Counted from the stretch's first letter, positions 25,387 to 35,945 are shown. The stretch is 63,580 nucleotides of DNA from an uncultured Faecalicatena sp. (GCA_948468385.1 CAOKHZ010000026.1:1-63580); one strand, 5' to 3'. A program made the numbers and translations. The notes: a model not told the origin generated them from the letters alone.

Positions 25387-25992
25387 TTACAATTCCGTGA
25401 TGGAATCAATGCTCCATTTTGCATCCGGAACGTTTCCAAATCCGTAGGAAACGAAAACAAAGGGAATCCCGGCTTCCTTGCAGGCGTCGGCATCGCCTTG
25501 CGTGTCCCCGACGTAAAACACGTCCTTTAAGTGGTTCTTCTCCATCAAGGTGCGAATCGTTTTCCCCTTGGAGGTTTGCGTCTGCCCGAAGCAAAGCGTG
25601 TCCGTCACGTATTTGCCAAGCCCGGTGGTCTTAAGCATCACTTCGACATAACCGCACTGGCAGTTGCTGACGATATAAAGCCTGGTCTTTTGGGACAGTC
25701 GTTCAAAGGTTTCCCTGACCCCGGGATAGAGCCTCCCGGGCTTCGTCTCCAAATATTTGTTCTCATATTCGAAACAGAGCGCGCCCAGACGCAGGCGTTC
25801 TTCCTTTTCCAACGAGGGAAAAAGAAGGTTGCAGATTTCATCCATCGTTTTCCCGAAGAGGGAGGATAAAAATTCATCCGTTACCACGAAATCCAGGTCT
25901 GAATTTTCACGGATGGCGAGATTCCATGATTCGACCACGGAGTCCGTCGAGTCCCACAGTGTTCCATCCACGTCAAAAATAATTCCGTCCAT
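25387..25992 (-). CDS. HAD-superfamily phosphatase (phosphoglycolate phosphatase-like)
   Basis: ATG 25992 gives MDGIIFDVDGTLWDS, with motif I DVDGT at the N-terminus; the alternative start 12 codons upstream lacks a box, whereas GAGGTG precedes this one. Motif II is YIVSNCQ, motif III a lysine in TSKGKT, motif IV GDTQGDADACKEAG. About 201 residues with a helical cap after motif I, as in the Gph/PpaX group. It follows the YitT gene's upstream side on the reverse strand, 32 bases apart, so the two may be co-transcribed. Confidence 0.87.
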   Translation of the reverse strand: MDGIIFDVDGTLWDSTDSVVESWNLAIRENSDLDFVVTDEFLSSLFGKTMDEICNLLFPSLEKEERLRLGALCFEYENKYLETKPGRLYPGVRETFERLSQKTRLYIVSNCQCGYVEVMLKTTGLGKYVTDTLCFGQTQTSKGKTIRTLMEKNHLKDVFYVGDTQGDADACKEAGIPFVFVSYGFGNVPDAKWSIDSITEL

Positions 25993-26127
25993 ATAAATGC
26001 ACCTCGAATCTTTATTCTTATTTTTCAATGATCCCTTTTACAATAACACAAAAAAGTTCTTTTAAAAAGCCCTTTTTTAGTGTATACTCTTTAAGTGATG
26101 TAAAATCATGGCAGGAGAGACAAAGGT

Positions 26128-28743
26128 ATGCGTGAAAAGATTGTATTGATAGATGGACACAGTATTTTGAATCGGGCGTTTTACGGCGTTCCCGACTTGA
26201 CGAACGCGGAAGGGCTGCACACCAACGCCATTTTCGGTTTTTTGAACATTTTGTTTAAAATACTGGACGAGGAGAAGCCGCAGTACTTGACGGTGACGTT
26301 TGACGTGCACGCGCCGACATTTCGGCACGAGATGTACGCCGAGTACAAGGGAACCAGGAAACCGATGGCGGAGGAATTACGTCAGCAAGTGCCCGTCATC
26401 AAGGAAGTATTGCAGGCGATGGACATTGCCATTATTGAGAAAGCGGGCTTGGAGGCGGACGACTTGCTAGGGACGATTTCCCGCTTGTGCGAGGAGAAAG
26501 GAATGGACGTGGCCATTATCTCCGGCGACCGTGACACGCTGCAGTTGGCCACGGAGCACGTCAAGATTCGGATTCCGAAAACGAAACAAGGGCGTACCGA
26601 GGTGGAAGATTATCTGGCGGCGGACGTGAAGGAGAAGTTGGGAGTCACCCCGACGGAGTTCATCGACGTGAAAGCCTTGATGGGCGATTCCTCGGACAAT
26701 ATTCCGGGCGTTCCCGGCGTGGGGGAGAAGACCGCCACCAAGATTATCCAGGAGTACGGTTCGATTGAAAACGCGCACGATCATGCGGCGGAAATCAAAC
26801 CGCCCAGGGCCAGCAAGAACTTGCAGGAGTTTTGGGAGCAGGCGAAGTTAAGCAAGGTGCTGGCGACGATTGACATCCATGCGGATGTCGACTTTGACTT
26901 GGAGAAATCCCGTCATGGGAACATGTATACAAAAGAGGCGCACGATTATTTCCAACGGCTGCAGTTTAAAAACCTCCTAAGCCGTTTTGACGTGGAAGCG
27001 ACGGCCAACGCGGTGGAGGAGCATTTTACCGAAGTGATGGACAAAAAAGAGATAGAAAAAGTGTTTGCGGGGGCGGGGAAGGCTGCCGTCGTGGGGGTGG
27101 CCATCTGCAAGGAGGCGGGAAACGTCTTACCGTTGTTTGCCCACCCGTCCGGTTACGGGCGCATTTGTATTGCGTATGAGAAGGATAAGATTTATTCGAT
27201 TCCGTGCGACATGGACATGGATATGGATGCATTGTTTGAACAGATACGCAAGCTGGCGAACGAGGCATCCCGGTTCGTGATGTTTGATTTGAAAACCTAT
27301 TTGCCGGTGCTTGGGGAGGTGGAGAAAGGGCATTGTTTTGATGCCACGGTGGCAGCCTACCTTTTGAATCCCCTGAAGAATGATTATACGTTCGAGGACG
27401 TGGCGAGGGAATATTTGGGGCTCGTGATCGATGAAAAGGCTGACGAGCATATGCGGGGCTGTTACGAGGCGTATACCGCGTTCGCGGCGGCGGGCATACT
27501 GGAGAAGAAGTTGGAAGAGAGTGGCATGGGGCGGCTCTTTACGGAGATTGAGATGCCTCTTCTTTTCGTTCTCCATGACATGGAAAAAGAGGGCGTGATG
27601 GTTGAGGGCGAGGCCCTTAAAATATATGGCGAACAGCTTGGCGGGCGAATTGGAGAATTGGAGAAGGAGATTTACGAGTTGGCGGGGGAGACGTTCAACA
27701 TCAATTCCCCGAAACAGCTCGGGGTCGTCTTGTTCGAGCACATGGGTCTGAAAAACGGGAAGAAGACGAAGAGCGGGTATTCCACTGCGGCGGACGTGCT
27801 AGAAAAGCTGGCTCCGGATTACCCGGTGGTGGAGAAGATTTTGGAGTACCGGCAACTGGCCAAGTTAAAGTCGACCTATGCGGACGGGCTGGCGAATTTT
27901 ATCGGCAGGGATGGGCGCATCCATGGGAAGTTCCATCAGACGATTACGGCGACCGGGCGCATCAGCAGTACGGAGCCGAACTTGCAGAATATTCCGGTGC
28001 GCATGGAGCTGGGGCGGCTGATTCGCAAGGTGTTCGTGGCAAAGGAAGGGTGCGTGTTCGTGGATGCGGATTATTCTCAGATTGAACTGCGGATATTGGC
28101 GCATTGTTCGGGTGACGAGCAATTGATTTCGGCGTACAAGAATGCGCAGGACATTCACCGCATGACGGCCTCACAAGTGTTCGACACGCCGTTTGACGAA
28201 GTGACGGACTTGCAGCGTAGAAATGCCAAGGCGGTCAATTTTGGTATCGTGTATGGAATCAGCTCGTTTGGCTTAAGCCAGGACTTGAGCATCACGCGCA
28301 AGGAGGCCGCCCAGTATATTGAGAATTATTTTCAGACGTATCCGGGCATCAAGGAATTTTTGGAGAATTCGGTCGCGCAGGCGAAAGAAAAGGGGTACGT
28401 GTCAACGCTTTACGGACGCAGGCGGCCGGTGCCGGAGTTGAAGTCCAGCAATTTCATGCAACGCAGCTTTGGCGAGCGGGTGGCGATGAACGCGCCGATC
28501 CAGGGGACGGCGGCGGACGTCATCAAGATTGCCATGATCGGGGTGGACGAAGAATTGGCCAGGCGAAATCTGCGGTCGAAGCTGATTTTGCAAGTGCATG
28601 ACGAACTGCTGATTGAGGCGTATGAGGAGGAGCTGGAGGAAGTCAAAAGCATTTTGAAGGAACAGATGGAAAAGGCGGCCGACTTGAAGGTGCCGCTCAT
28701 CGTGGACATGCACGTGGGAAATACGTGGTACGAGGCAAAGTGA
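26128..28743 (+). CDS. polA: DNA polymerase I
   Basis: The 871-residue enzyme has the 5'-3' exonuclease (1-290; IDGHSILNRAFYG, AGLEADDLLGT, GDSSDNIPGVPGVGEKTA), a central proofreading-like domain (about 310-480) and the family A polymerase (motif A DADYSQIELR, motif B RRNAKAVNFGIVYG, motif C QVHDELLIE). The central domain lacks the carboxylates of an active 3'-5' exonuclease, as in many Firmicute Pol I enzymes. It removes RNA primers and repairs gaps. It heads a run polA-coaE-walJ. Confidence 0.97.
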   Translation: MREKIVLIDGHSILNRAFYGVPDLTNAEGLHTNAIFGFLNILFKILDEEKPQYLTVTFDVHAPTFRHEMYAEYKGTRKPMAEELRQQVPVIKEVLQAMDIAIIEKAGLEADDLLGTISRLCEEKGMDVAIISGDRDTLQLATEHVKIRIPKTKQGRTEVEDYLAADVKEKLGVTPTEFIDVKALMGDSSDNIPGVPGVGEKTATKIIQEYGSIENAHDHAAEIKPPRASKNLQEFWEQAKLSKVLATIDIHADVDFDLEKSRHGNMYTKEAHDYFQRLQFKNLLSRFDVEATANAVEEHFTEVMDKKEIEKVFAGAGKAAVVGVAICKEAGNVLPLFAHPSGYGRICIAYEKDKIYSIPCDMDMDMDALFEQIRKLANEASRFVMFDLKTYLPVLGEVEKGHCFDATVAAYLLNPLKNDYTFEDVAREYLGLVIDEKADEHMRGCYEAYTAFAAAGILEKKLEESGMGRLFTEIEMPLLFVLHDMEKEGVMVEGEALKIYGEQLGGRIGELEKEIYELAGETFNINSPKQLGVVLFEHMGLKNGKKTKSGYSTAADVLEKLAPDYPVVEKILEYRQLAKLKSTYADGLANFIGRDGRIHGKFHQTITATGRISSTEPNLQNIPVRMELGRLIRKVFVAKEGCVFVDADYSQIELRILAHCSGDEQLISAYKNAQDIHRMTASQVFDTPFDEVTDLQRRNAKAVNFGIVYGISSFGLSQDLSITRKEAAQYIENYFQTYPGIKEFLENSVAQAKEKGYVSTLYGRRRPVPELKSSNFMQRSFGERVAMNAPIQGTAADVIKIAMIGVDEELARRNLRSKLILQVHDELLIEAYEEELEEVKSILKEQMEKAADLKVPLIVDMHVGNTWYEAK

Positions 28744-28808
28744 CATGGAGCGATGCATGGCGTGTGCGTTCGGCACGGCGCGATTAGGGCGTAAGGCGGG
28801 ATGTTGGG

Positions 28809-29414
28809 ATGAAGGTTTTGGGAATCACCGGTGGGGTCGGCAGCGGGAAAAGCCGGGTGTTGAAGCTTTTGGAAGAGGGATATGGCGCGGTGGTCGTCCA
28901 GCTTGACGAGGTGGCGAGGCGGCTTGAGCAAAGCGGTCAGCCATGTTTTTGGCGAATCGTGGAGTGTTTTGGCGAGGAAGTGATTGGCGCGGACGGCGAG
29001 CTTGACCGGGTGAAATTGGGGGCGGCAGTATTTGCGGATGAGGAAAAACTGCGGACGCTCAACGCCATCGTCCACCCGGAAGTGAAACGGTGGGTGGAGG
29101 CGGACATTGCCTCAAAAAGGCAGGCGGAAGCGGCGTTGTACGTTATCGAGGCAGCGTTGTTGCCGGGGAATGGATATGAACAAATCTGTGACGAGATGTG
29201 GTACATTTATGCGAAAGAAGCGGTGCGGCGCGAACGTCTGACATCCTCGCGCGGATATACGCGGGAGCGGATTGACCGAATGATGGCATCGCAGCCGGAC
29301 GAGGGAACGTTTCACCAGGCTTGCCAGGTTGTGATTGACAACGGCGGGACGTTCGAGGAGACGAGGCGGCAGGTTGCCGCTATATTACAAAGAAGTGAGG
29401 AAGAAAGGTTATGA
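28809..29414 (+). CDS. coaE: Dephospho-CoA kinase
   Basis: The 201-residue P-loop kinase (GITGGVGSGKSRV, 6-18) has the family DEVARRLEQ segment, HPEVK, and a lid (KEAVRRERLTSSRGYTRERIDRMMASQ). It phosphorylates dephospho-CoA to CoA, the last step of CoA synthesis. polA-coaE adjacency is common in Gram-positive bacteria. Its stop overlaps the start of the next gene by four bases. Confidence 0.95.
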   Translation: MKVLGITGGVGSGKSRVLKLLEEGYGAVVVQLDEVARRLEQSGQPCFWRIVECFGEEVIGADGELDRVKLGAAVFADEEKLRTLNAIVHPEVKRWVEADIASKRQAEAALYVIEAALLPGNGYEQICDEMWYIYAKEAVRRERLTSSRGYTRERIDRMMASQPDEGTFHQACQVVIDNGGTFEETRRQVAAILQRSEEERL

Positions 29415-30208
29415 GAATGTGCAGTATTGCCAGCGGGAGCAGCGGCAATTGTATTTACGTGGGTGATGGCCACACGCATCTTCTGGTGGACACGGGAATC
29501 AGCCGGAAGCGGGTTGAGGAGGGGCTTCATGCCCTGGAAATCAAGGGGGAGGAGCTCGACGGCATTTTAGTGACGCACGAGCATTCCGACCACATTCAGG
29601 GGCTGGGCGTGTTTAGCAGAAAATACGAGGTTCCCATTTATGCCACGGCGGGCACGATAGAGGGGATTGAGAATTGCCGCACACTGGGAAAGCTGCCGTC
29701 GGGGCTTTTGCACCCGATTGAGACGGACAAGCCGTTCAATCTCGGGGAAATCGAGGTCTTGCCGTTTGCCATTTCCCATGACGCGAACGAACCGTGCGGT
29801 TATCGGTTTGAAAGCAATCGGCGGGCGGTGGCCGTGGCGACGGATTTGGGCATGTATGACGATTACATCGTGGAGCACTTGAAAAATTTGGACGCGTTGC
29901 TTTTGGAAGCAAATCATGACGTACATATGCTGGAGGTCGGTTCTTACCCGTATCCGCTCAAGCAGCGGATTTTGGGAAATCAAGGACATTTGTCAAATGA
30001 ATTGTCAGGACGGCTACTTTGTGATATACTGCATGATGGTTTAAAACATATCGTCCTCGGACATTTGAGTAAGGAGAATAATTATGCCCGTCTGGCTTAT
30101 GAGACGGTGAAACTTGAGGTGACATTGGGAGATAATGAGTTCAGGGGCGAGGATTTACATATGTTCGTGGCCAGTCGCGACGAGGTGTCGGAAATTTTAG
30201 AGGTATGA
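29411..30208 (+). CDS. walJ: Metallo-beta-lactamase-fold hydrolase, WalJ/YycJ type
   Basis: The 265-residue protein begins CSIASGSSGNCIYVGDG and carries the metal motif THEHSDHIQGLG (HxHxDH) plus SHDANEPCGY and a late histidine (HLSKENNYARLA). This is the YycJ family, thought to be a nuclease or exonuclease-like protein linked to cell-wall control in bacilli. Here it is translationally coupled to coaE rather than to walRK. Confidence 0.88.
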   Translation: MRMCSIASGSSGNCIYVGDGHTHLLVDTGISRKRVEEGLHALEIKGEELDGILVTHEHSDHIQGLGVFSRKYEVPIYATAGTIEGIENCRTLGKLPSGLLHPIETDKPFNLGEIEVLPFAISHDANEPCGYRFESNRRAVAVATDLGMYDDYIVEHLKNLDALLLEANHDVHMLEVGSYPYPLKQRILGNQGHLSNELSGRLLCDILHDGLKHIVLGHLSKENNYARLAYETVKLEVTLGDNEFRGEDLHMFVASRDEVSEILEV

Positions 30209-30228
30209 AATCGTAGGAGGATGAGGCA

Positions 30229-30501
30229 ATGAAGAAATGTATTGTGACCGTGTTGGGAAAGGACACCGTGGGAATTATTGCCAGGGTGTGTACATATTTG
30301 GCGGAGAATGAGATAAACATCCTGGACATTTCCCAGACGATTATCCAAGGTTATTTTAACATGATGATGATCGTGGACGTGTCAGGAATGGAGAAGGATT
30401 TTCGCGTGATTTGCGACGAGATGGACGTGTTGGGGGCGGAAATCGGCGTGACCATCCGTTGCCAACGGGAAGAGATTTTTGAAAAAATGCATCGCCTGTG
30501 A
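30229..30501 (+). CDS. ACT-domain protein (UPF0237)
   Basis: A single 90-residue ACT domain ([33 protein letters not shown]). Such stand-alone modules resemble GcvR and bind small ligands, probably amino acids. AGGAGGATGAG precedes the ATG. It is usually paired, as here, with a UPF0210 protein encoded directly downstream, suggesting joint function. Confidence 0.9.
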   Translation: MKKCIVTVLGKDTVGIIARVCTYLAENEINILDISQTIIQGYFNMMMIVDVSGMEKDFRVICDEMDVLGAEIGVTIRCQREEIFEKMHRL

Positions 30502-30614
30502 CCGAAAGCCGAATTTGGCGAAAAGAACGTTCGACGAGCTTGGTTGAGTGGATGTTACAATGTCGAGTGGAAGCGAAAAGAACTTCCTTAAAAATGAGTG
30601 AAAGGAAAAGAATC

Positions 30615-31979
30615 ATGATTAATTTATATGAAGTATCAGAGACGAACGAGATGATTGCGCATGAAAATTTGGACGTGCGTACGATTACGCTTGGCATCAG
30701 TCTCTTGGATTGCATGGATTCGGATTTGAACAAGCTGAATCAAAACGTATATGAGAAAATCGTGACGACGGCCAAGGACTTGGTATCCACCGGGCAGGAC
30801 ATCGAGAGGGAATTTGGCATTCCAATTGTCAATAAGCGGATTTCCGTGACTCCGGTGGCGTTAATTGGCGCGGCGGCGTGTAAACGTCCGGAGGATTACG
30901 TGACGATTGCCCGTACGCTTGACAAGGCGGCGAAGGAGGTCGGGGTCAATTTTATCGGCGGTTACTCCGCGCTGGTCTCGAAGTCCATGACGAAAAGCGA
31001 CGAAAACCTGATTCGTTCCATTCCGCAGGCACTCTCTGAGACGGAGCGTATCTGTAGTTCCGTCAACGTGGGTTCCACGAGGACGGGCATCAACATGGAT
31101 GCCGTGCGGCTGTGCGGCGAGATGGTCAAGGCGACGGCGGAGGCGACGGCCGACAAGGACTCGCTGGGCTGCGCGAAGCTGGTCATCTTTTGCAACGCGC
31201 CGGATGACAACCCGTTTATGGCGGGGGCGTTCTTGGGCGTGACGGAGGCGGACGCTGTCATCAACGTCGGGGTCAGCGGTCCGGGCGTGGTCAAGAAAGC
31301 GTTGGAACAAGTGCGCGGACAAGGATTTGAGGAGTTATGCGAGACGATTAAGAAGACTGCGTTCAAGGTCACTCGCGTGGGACAGCTTGTGGCGGGCGAA
31401 GCCTCGAAGCGTCTTAACATACCGTTTGGCATCGTGGATTTGTCCTTGGCCCCGACACCGGCCGTGGGCGACAGCGTGGCCGAGATTTTGGAGGAAATCG
31501 GCCTTGAACGCGTGGGCGCGCCGGGCACGACGGCGGCGTTGGCACTTTTGAATGACCAGGTGAAAAAAGGCGGCGTGATGGCCTCATCCTACGTTGGAGG
31601 ACTTAGCGGCGCGTTCATTCCGGTCAGCGAGGATCAAGGTATGATTGACGCGGTGAAACTTGGGGCGTTGACGTTGGAAAAATTAGAGGCGATGACGTGC
31701 GTATGTTCCGTGGGACTGGACATGATCGCGATTCCGGGGAGGACGAGCGCGAGCACGATTTCCGGCATCATCGCCGATGAGATGGCGATTGGCATGGTGA
31801 ACCAGAAGACGACGGCGGTGCGCCTGATTCCGGTGATTGGTAAGGACGTCGGCGAGACGGCGGAGTTTGGCGGTCTTTTGGGGTACGCGCCGATTATTCC
31901 GGTCAATGAATTCGGGTGCGAGGCGTTTGTGAATCGAAAAGGGAGAATCCCCGCACCGATTCATAGCTTTAAAAACTAG
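30615..31979 (+). CDS. PFL-like UPF0210 (DUF711) protein
   Basis: I start at ATG 30615 ([33 protein letters not shown]), which is how family members begin and which follows AAAGGAAAAG; the 39 codons upstream are unrelated. The 454-residue product contains [30 protein letters not shown] and [23 protein letters not shown]. The structure is known to resemble pyruvate formate-lyase, but the reaction is unknown. The UPF0237 gene upstream is its standard partner. Confidence 0.9.
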   Translation: MINLYEVSETNEMIAHENLDVRTITLGISLLDCMDSDLNKLNQNVYEKIVTTAKDLVSTGQDIEREFGIPIVNKRISVTPVALIGAAACKRPEDYVTIARTLDKAAKEVGVNFIGGYSALVSKSMTKSDENLIRSIPQALSETERICSSVNVGSTRTGINMDAVRLCGEMVKATAEATADKDSLGCAKLVIFCNAPDDNPFMAGAFLGVTEADAVINVGVSGPGVVKKALEQVRGQGFEELCETIKKTAFKVTRVGQLVAGEASKRLNIPFGIVDLSLAPTPAVGDSVAEILEEIGLERVGAPGTTAALALLNDQVKKGGVMASSYVGGLSGAFIPVSEDQGMIDAVKLGALTLEKLEAMTCVCSVGLDMIAIPGRTSASTISGIIADEMAIGMVNQKTTAVRLIPVIGKDVGETAEFGGLLGYAPIIPVNEFGCEAFVNRKGRIPAPIHSFKN

Positions 31980-32052
31980 GGATGCCGTTCAGGCTCATGG
32001 GGCAGGAACAATATACGAACATTTGAGAATGGAGATAGGAGTGTAAGAAGAG

Positions 32053-32922
32053 ATGAGCAAAGTAGCGATTGTGACGGACAGTAACAGTGGTATCACGCAG
32101 GCGAAGGCGAAGGAGATGGGCATCACGGTTCTTCCGATGCCGTTTTACATTAACGAGGAATTGTTTTTTGAGGATATCACGTTGACGCAGGAGAAATTTT
32201 ACGAGCGTTTGCAGGAGGACGCGGACATTTCCACCTCGCAGCCGTCCCCGGGCGACGTACTTGACTTGTGGAACAAGCTTTTGGAGGAATATGACGAAAT
32301 CGTGCATATTCCGATGTCAAGCGGGCTGAGCAGTTCCTGCGAGACCGCGATGTCTTTGTCGGAGGATTTTGACGGGAAGGTATGCGTGGTCAACAACCAG
32401 CGGATTTCCGTGACGCAGGAACAGTCCGTCGTGGATGCCATGGTGTTGCGCGACGCGGGCAAGTCGGCGGCAGAAATCAAGGAAGTGTTGGAGGCCGAGA
32501 AATTTGAGTCCACGATTTACATTACGGTGGACACGTTGAAATATTTGAAAAAGGGCGGCAGGATTACCCCGGCCGCGGCCGCCTTGGGAACGGTCTTGAA
32601 TCTGAAGCCGGTGTTGCAAATCCAGGGCGAAAAGCTGGACGCGTTTGCCAAGGTGCGTGGTTGGAAGGCGGCTAAAAAGACCATGCTAAATGCCATCGAG
32701 GCGGATTTGAAAGGTCGTTTTGTTAATTTGCGGCCAGAGGACATGGTGCTTGGCCTGGCGTATACGGGAAACGAAGAGGAAGCGGCAGAATGGCGCAAGG
32801 AAGTACACGAGAAATTCCCGGAATTTGAAATCATGGCGGCACCGTTGTCATTGAGCGTGGCATGCCATATCGGACAAGGCGCGTTGGCGGTTACTTGTTC
32901 AAAAAGAGTTAGGAATTGTTAA
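32053..32922 (+). CDS. DegV-family fatty-acid-binding protein (second copy)
   Basis: The 289-residue protein shows VTDSNSGI at the N-terminus, a TSQPSPGDVLD substrate segment, SGLSSSCETA and TLKYLKKGGRITPAAAALG. It has no close sequence relation to the DegV protein at 19753, so the strain probably has two fatty-acid binders with different chain preference. GGAGTGTAAGAAG precedes the ATG. Confidence 0.9.
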   Translation: MSKVAIVTDSNSGITQAKAKEMGITVLPMPFYINEELFFEDITLTQEKFYERLQEDADISTSQPSPGDVLDLWNKLLEEYDEIVHIPMSSGLSSSCETAMSLSEDFDGKVCVVNNQRISVTQEQSVVDAMVLRDAGKSAAEIKEVLEAEKFESTIYITVDTLKYLKKGGRITPAAAALGTVLNLKPVLQIQGEKLDAFAKVRGWKAAKKTMLNAIEADLKGRFVNLRPEDMVLGLAYTGNEEEAAEWRKEVHEKFPEFEIMAAPLSLSVACHIGQGALAVTCSKRVRNC

Positions 32923-33022
32923 AGAATTAATCTTTACATTTGACTTGTCTGCGCCGGCAAAGGCTGCGTTGTCATCAGTCGTCAATGCCCGGCGTAAGAG
33001 AAATGGGAATGGATGATAAATT

Positions 33023-33235
33023 ATGGGACTGGCCTATTTTATTTTGTTTGGCATGATACTTGGCGCGGTTGCGTTGGCAATCATTTCACTGAAAGCGGCA
33101 TGGGAAATCTGGAAAGGGTCGCAATGGAAGGTGATGGCGGTTTTTCCGGTGCTGTTAGCGGTGCTGTGTTTCGGCGTTGCATTTTATTTGATCGCAATTA
33201 TCTGGAAAGAACCGCCTTGGGGGTTTCATTTTTGA
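33023..33235 (+). CDS. Small two-helix membrane protein
   Basis: The 70-residue product is almost entirely two hydrophobic segments (AYFILFGMILGAVALAII and VMAVFPVLLAVLCFGVAFYLIAII) joined by KAAWEIWKGSQWK. The ribosome binding site is weak (GGAATGGATGA). I do not recognise it. It ends 12 bases from the convergent tmcAL gene. Confidence 0.6.
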   Translation: MGLAYFILFGMILGAVALAIISLKAAWEIWKGSQWKVMAVFPVLLAVLCFGVAFYLIAIIWKEPPWGFHF

Positions 33236-33247
33236 GTGATTTATTTC

Positions 33248-34510
33248 CTATACTTTCAATATTCCTTGTGATAATTCATTACGATACAGTATTTTGTATT
33301 TGTCCGTGACAACGGAATGATACAAATTGGAGGCAAAAATGTCCGTATCCAGCATTTGGCGGGCATTTTTTTTAAGTTGCCCATCAAATTGTGACGAGCC
33401 GCATTTTCCGGGACTTGTGAGCAGGGGAAGCGTTGTCCGCCTGGCAATCTCCGAGACAACGTCATTGCAATCGTTACGAAATCCCAGCAATCGCGCATAA
33501 TAATGTCCACCCTTTGCCAGATAATGTTCTATGTCTGCTTTTTTCACGTCTAGAAGAACATGCAGAAGCGCGCGGCTAACCCTTGTCCGTGTGAGCTGGC
33601 GCGTCATGAGCAGTTCGCGAAACTGCGTGTAGCTGCTAAAATCGTTTTGCATTTTGCAGATGCGGTTTGTAAGTTCTTGTGAGACATCCTGATAGAGAAC
33701 GAGGTCTTCGTCCATCGTATTTAAAAGCTTATATTTTAGCAAAAGTGAAAAATCGTCAACAACGACTGGACAGTCGCGACGATAAGACGCTTTTAAAAGT
33801 TTCAGGCAGGTAGATGGTACCTGGGTTTCCAACTGAGTGAAGGCGGGCACTTCGCCGCACTCCAATGTCCGGCGGATGGCCGAGGCGGAGCTGTATTCGG
33901 GGCGCAAGGCGTCATCATGGTAAGCGGAAGAAACCCGCCGTATCGTATAGGGCACGATGCGGCTGTTTGTTTTTTTCAGTGCTTTTAAGTACTCGATTGC
34001 CAATATATTGTTTGGCTCGCTTAATAAGGAAGAGTCTTGCCGGGGGCGGTCCATGGCCGTCAAATAATCAGAAACGGCGCGCTGTCTGGCGGCGGGAAAA
34101 GAAATCCCCTCTTTCATGTGCGTTTTTAAAAGCTGCTTATATTCTTCCGGCTCTTCATACAAAATATCAGAAAGCCGTTGCAAGTCCGATAGATTCCCAC
34201 ATTCACTGCCGAAGCAGAGCATATCCGTGCCCAGCGCGTCCAAGAGCGAGACGGCACCAAGGGCAAAAAGCTCGGCACTGCCCGTGGCATAGCAGACGGG
34301 CAGTTCAAACACTGCCGCCACGCCGCACTCCAGAGCCATCCGGGCACGCAGACGTTTGGACATGACGGCCGGTGCGCCGCGCTGCACAAAGTCACCGCTC
34401 ATGGCGACCACGGCCGCATCCGCGCCCGTCACGTTTAATGCCTCCTGGACATGGTATAGGTGGCCGTTGTGGAACGGATTATATTCTGTAATCAATCCGA
34501 CAATTTTCAT
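33248..34510 (-). CDS. tmcAL: tRNA(Met) cytidine acetate ligase
   Basis: ATG 34510 (MKIVGLITEYNPFHNGHLYH) follows AAGGAG; the open frame upstream lacks a start signal. The 420-residue protein has the nucleotidyltransferase-like HNGH motif, AMSGDFVQRGAPA, LPVCYATGSAELFALGAV and SNILA-like (EPNNILAIEYLKAL) segments of YlbM/TmcAL, which uses ATP and acetate to acetylate the wobble cytidine of elongator tRNA-Met. It diverges from mgtE across 94 bases. Confidence 0.93.
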   Translation of the reverse strand: MKIVGLITEYNPFHNGHLYHVQEALNVTGADAAVVAMSGDFVQRGAPAVMSKRLRARMALECGVAAVFELPVCYATGSAELFALGAVSLLDALGTDMLCFGSECGNLSDLQRLSDILYEEPEEYKQLLKTHMKEGISFPAARQRAVSDYLTAMDRPRQDSSLLSEPNNILAIEYLKALKKTNSRIVPYTIRRVSSAYHDDALRPEYSSASAIRRTLECGEVPAFTQLETQVPSTCLKLLKASYRRDCPVVVDDFSLLLKYKLLNTMDEDLVLYQDVSQELTNRICKMQNDFSSYTQFRELLMTRQLTRTRVSRALLHVLLDVKKADIEHYLAKGGHYYARLLGFRNDCNDVVSEIARRTTLPLLTSPGKCGSSQFDGQLKKNARQMLDTDIFASNLYHSVVTDKYKILYRNELSQGILKV

Positions 34511-34604
34511 AAAAATCTCCTTGTATATCTTTTTGGAAAACATTATACTATAAAAGGGCGGTAAGGTCAAAAGCCCGAATCAAAAAAAGAAAGGGGTGCA
34601 TGTC

Positions 34605-35945
34605 ATGGAAACGGAAAAAATCATTGGACTGCTCGAAGAGAGAAAGTTTAAAGAACTAAAAGAGAAATTAGAGAATATGCACCCTGTCGATATCGTGGAC
34701 TTGCTGGAGGAACCCGAGGTCGAAAAAAAGCAAATCGTGCTTTTGTTTCGGCTGCTTGCCAAGGAAGAGGCGGCGGACGTGTTCACCGACTTAAACAGCG
34801 ACATGAGGGAATACCTGATTAACGCCCTGACGGATTCCGAGTTGGAAGAGGTCATGGACGAGATGTACCTTGACGATGCCGTGGACGTTTTGGAGGAGAT
34901 GCCGGCCAACGTGGTCGACCGTCTCCTTAGCGCCACCGACGAGGATACGAGGCGCAAGATTAACGTGCTTTTGCAGTATCCGGAGGACAGCGCGGGCAGC
35001 ATCATGAACGTGGAATACATCAGCCTGCGCAAGGAGATGACGGTGGAGGATGCCATTTTGAAAATCCGCCAGGTCGGCATTAACCGGGAGACGATTTATA
35101 CTTGCTACGTGACGGAAAAGCGGCGGCTGATAGGCATCGTTGACGTGAAGGATTTACTGACGGCGGGCGAGTCGAGGTTGATTGAGGAAATCATGGAAGA
35201 GAACGTGGTATCGGCCAAGACGCTTGACGATCAAGAAACGGTGGCAAAGATGATTCGCAAGTACGGGCTGGTGGCGATTCCTATCATTGATTATGAGAAT
35301 TGTCTGGTCGGCATTGTCACGGTGGATGACGCCATGTACGTCTTGCAGGACGAGGTGACCGAGGATATCCAAATCATGGCCGGCGTCAGTCCCAATGAGG
35401 AGTCTTATTTTGGCACTTCGGTCTTTCAGCATGCGAAGAACCGTATTTTCTGGCTTCTGTTTTTGATGCTCTCGGCGACCGTCAGCGGGGTGTTGCTCGC
35501 GCATTATGAGGACGCGATGGCGGTGATGCCCGTGCTCACCACTTTCATTCCGATGCTGATGGGCGTGGGCGGCAACAGCGGTTCCCAGAGTTCTACATTG
35601 ATTATTCGCGGACTGGCGGTCGGCGAGGTCGAGATGAAAGACATCTTACGCGTCATTTTTAAGGAGGTTCGCATCGGCCTGGTGGTGGGAACCTTGCTGG
35701 CCGTGGTAAATGGTATCCGTGTCTGGCTGATGTACGGGCATAATTTGTTGCTTTGTGTGGCACTTGGCATCACGATTATCGCGATTGTCTGCATTGCCAA
35801 AAGCATCGGCTGCACGCTGCCGCTGATTGCCAAGCGGTTGGGGATGGATCCGGCCATTATGGCGGCTCCGCTGATTTCCACCATACTTGACACTTGTTCG
35901 TTGCTCGTGTATTTTCGGGTGGTGACGCTGTTCTTTCACTTGTGA
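34605..35945 (+). CDS. mgtE: Magnesium transporter MgtE
   Basis: Starting at ATG 34605 (AAGAAAGGGG upstream; GTG 34596 is too close) the protein has about 446 residues: the MgtE N-domain (LEERKFKELKEKLENMHPVDIVDLLEE), two CBS domains (about 130-255) that sense cytoplasmic Mg2+, a plug helix, and five membrane helices with PMLMGVGGNSGSQSSTLIIRGLAVGE. It forms a dimeric Mg2+ channel. The 94-base upstream gap is too short for an M-box riboswitch. Confidence 0.95.
   Translation: METEKIIGLLEERKFKELKEKLENMHPVDIVDLLEEPEVEKKQIVLLFRLLAKEEAADVFTDLNSDMREYLINALTDSELEEVMDEMYLDDAVDVLEEMPANVVDRLLSATDEDTRRKINVLLQYPEDSAGSIMNVEYISLRKEMTVEDAILKIRQVGINRETIYTCYVTEKRRLIGIVDVKDLLTAGESRLIEEIMEENVVSAKTLDDQETVAKMIRKYGLVAIPIIDYENCLVGIVTVDDAMYVLQDEVTEDIQIMAGVSPNEESYFGTSVFQHAKNRIFWLLFLMLSATVSGVLLAHYEDAMAVMPVLTTFIPMLMGVGGNSGSQSSTLIIRGLAVGEVEMKDILRVIFKEVRIGLVVGTLLAVVNGIRVWLMYGHNLLLCVALGITIIAIVCIAKSIGCTLPLIAKRLGMDPAIMAAPLISTILDTCSLLVYFRVVTLFFHL

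Noticed and set aside
32952-32993. CGCCGG/CCGGCG stem after the second degV gene as a terminator
   Set aside because: The stem is six base pairs with a loop of about 30 bases and no T-run, so chance pairing is likely.
34511-34604. M-box magnesium riboswitch before mgtE
   Set aside because: The gap to the divergent tmcAL gene is only 94 bases, shorter than an M-box, and no matching conserved helices are seen.
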